Below, in pieces: positions 5,978-6,790 of a stretch of DNA of 6,790 nucleotides (positions are counted from its first letter, which is position 1; each line of letters opens with the position of its first letter). The DNA comes from Vulcanimicrobiota bacterium (lineage in GTDB: Bacteria > Vulcanimicrobiota > Vulcanimicrobiia > Vulcanimicrobiales > Vulcanimicrobiaceae), in the NCBI GenBank assembly GCA_019233165.1, contig JAFAMS010000297.1, forward strand, positions 1 through 6,790. The letters are read 5' to 3'. The notes beneath the pieces were generated by a model. The model was not told the DNA's origin and made no database searches. It saw nothing but the letters and a program-made list of their open reading frames with translations. The position numbers and the translations under genes are program-made.

Positions 5978-6643
5978 ATGCGTGGAGCCGCGATCGTCCT
6001 TGCAGGTCTCATCCTCACCGCTCAAGCGCCGTCGGCGTCGCCGCTGACGGCGCAACAGGTTATTACGAACGTCGTCGAGCGCAATCCGTCGCTCGGGACG
6101 TTCGAAGCGCACATCGACGTGCGGCTGCACACCGGGATTCCGTTTCTCAGCCCGACGCTCGAAGGAACGACGTATTTCAAGCGCCCGGACCACTACGAGG
6201 TGGTTTTCACCAAGGTGCCGCCGTACGCGAAGGGCTTCGAAAAGCTCTATAGCGATATCGGCGATCCCGCGAATTGGGAAAAGCGCTTCGTCCTCACCGT
6301 CGCCGGCGAGCGCGACTACAACGGGCACCGGGATCTCGTGCTCAACCTGGTGCAGCGCGTGAAGGGTCAGATCGACCACGAAGAGGTTCTCGTCGACACC
6401 GGCCGGTGGACCGTCGATGAGATGACCTACCATTACTATAACGGCGGGACGATCACGCTTCAGCAAAGCTTCCGCGAGGAGGGTGGCTACAGCATCCTCT
6501 CCGACCAGCATGCGATCATCGCTCTGCCGCACGTGCCGCGCGCGCACGGCGACGCGCATTACTCCGGCTATCACTTCAACATCGCGATCGACGACGCCGT
6601 GTTCACGGAGAAGCAGACCAAAGAGCTCGGCACGCAGAAGTAG
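5978..6643 (+). CDS. Secreted LolA-like / outer-membrane lipoprotein-sorting-type protein
   Basis: This 221-residue protein has a signal peptide (MRGAAIVLAGLILTAQAPSA, cut near residue 20). The mature part starts LTAQQVITNVVERNPSLGTF, the usual opening helix of LolA/LppX-type proteins, then alternating strands: FEAHIDVRLHTGIPFLSPTL, GTTYFKRPDHYEVVFTKVPP, FVLTVAGERDYNGHRDLVLN and EEVLVDTGRWTVDEMTYHYY (the DTGRWTVDEM turn resembles the LolA-family strand that recurs as 'D..g.w.v..m'). Such half-barrel proteins carry lipid or lipoprotein across the periplasm; the exact cargo is unknown. There is no lipobox Cys, so it is probably soluble. ATG 5978 is used; AGGA lies about 10 nt upstream. The three-fold 11-bp repeat stands just before it, so it may have its own regulation despite the operon-like spacing. 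Confidence 0.7.
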   Translation: MRGAAIVLAGLILTAQAPSASPLTAQQVITNVVERNPSLGTFEAHIDVRLHTGIPFLSPTLEGTTYFKRPDHYEVVFTKVPPYAKGFEKLYSDIGDPANWEKRFVLTVAGERDYNGHRDLVLNLVQRVKGQIDHEEVLVDTGRWTVDEMTYHYYNGGTITLQQSFREEGGYSILSDQHAIIALPHVPRAHGDAHYSGYHFNIAIDDAVFTEKQTKELGTQK

Positions 6644-6649
6644 CCCCCG

Positions 6650-6790
6650 TTGAGCTACGCGATCGTCGACTCCCACGTCCATTGTTGGGAGCCCAGCCGT
6701 CCCGACCGCCCGTGGTACCCGGGAGGCGTCGATATCGGGCCGCCGCTCTCGGTCGAGGAGTTGCTCCAGGAAGCCGCTGCCGCGGGCGTC
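6650..6790 (+). CDS. Amidohydrolase-family protein, N-terminus (runs off right edge)
   Basis: Forty-seven codons are present, open to the last base. The product begins (initiator read as Met) MSYAIVDSHVHCWEPSRPDR, then PWYPGGVDIG. IVDSHVHCW is the first metal-binding strand (H-x-H) of TIM-barrel amidohydrolases, and the DSHVHxW...RPWYP pattern resembles the COG3618 / Amidohydro_2 group of lactonases and decarboxylase relatives. Which substrate it acts on cannot be told from this part. TTG 6650 is the only plausible start: the frame is closed by a TAG (the stop of the previous gene, which lies in the same frame) 9 bases upstream, and the metal motif follows within ten residues. The gap to the preceding stop is 6 nt, so it is probably cotranscribed. 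Confidence 0.85.
   Translation, partial: MSYAIVDSHVHCWEPSRPDRPWYPGGVDIGPPLSVEELLQEAAAAGV

Overview
This is a gene-dense, strongly GC-rich bacterial chromosome segment made of core genes rather than accessory or phage DNA. A periplasmic TonB-type C-terminal domain and a LolA-fold-like secreted protein suggest a cell with an outer membrane. The gene set, the frequent GTG/TTG starts and the style of the intergenic repeats make an under-studied GC-rich lineage plausible, for example Candidatus Eremiobacterota (WPS-2). That is a weak guess, because no marker in the window settles the taxonomy.

Layout. Positions 1-1265 are read leftward (minus strand). In transcription order they hold a 76-residue membrane protein, a 111-residue coiled-coil/acidic protein coupled to it by an ATGA overlap, a ~130-bp repeat element (copy 1), and the first 173 or more codons of gyrA, which runs off the left edge. 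From about 1243 to the right edge everything is read rightward: tsaE, tsaB, a second copy of the repeat element, rimI, a secreted protein with a TonB-like C-terminus, yqeK, rsfS, a 43-residue single-helix membrane protein, a TPM-domain (YgcG-like) membrane protein with a glycine-rich tail, a secreted LolA-like protein, and the N-terminus of an amidohydrolase. Stop/start overlaps (8-nt, GTGA, ATGA) and short gaps make most of the rightward block look like one operon. It concerns translation: TsaE and TsaB serve tRNA t6A synthesis, RimI acetylates a ribosomal protein, YqeK hydrolyses Ap4A-type nucleotides, and RsfS silences ribosomes. Cell-envelope genes follow.

The most interesting structure is the pair of ~130-bp intergenic elements, at about 538-670 and 2351-2485. 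They lie in opposite orientation in the DNA but in the same orientation relative to transcription: each sits between the stop of one gene and the start of the next co-directional gene. Both fold into a two-tier GC-rich hairpin, and one base pair differs by a compensating change (C-G versus T-A). Each element ends with a GGAG followed 9-10 nt later by ATA (gyrA) or ATT (rimI), in frame with genes whose first ATG looks poorly placed. This raises the possibility of a mobile or dispersed translation-initiation cassette that uses near-cognate start codons.

A second unexplained signal is a run of three 8-bp direct repeats at an exact 11-bp period (5936-5965) just before the LolA-like gene. It resembles a tandem binding site for an OmpR/PhoB-type response regulator. 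No rRNA, tRNA, CRISPR array, insertion sequence or convincing intrinsic terminator was seen.
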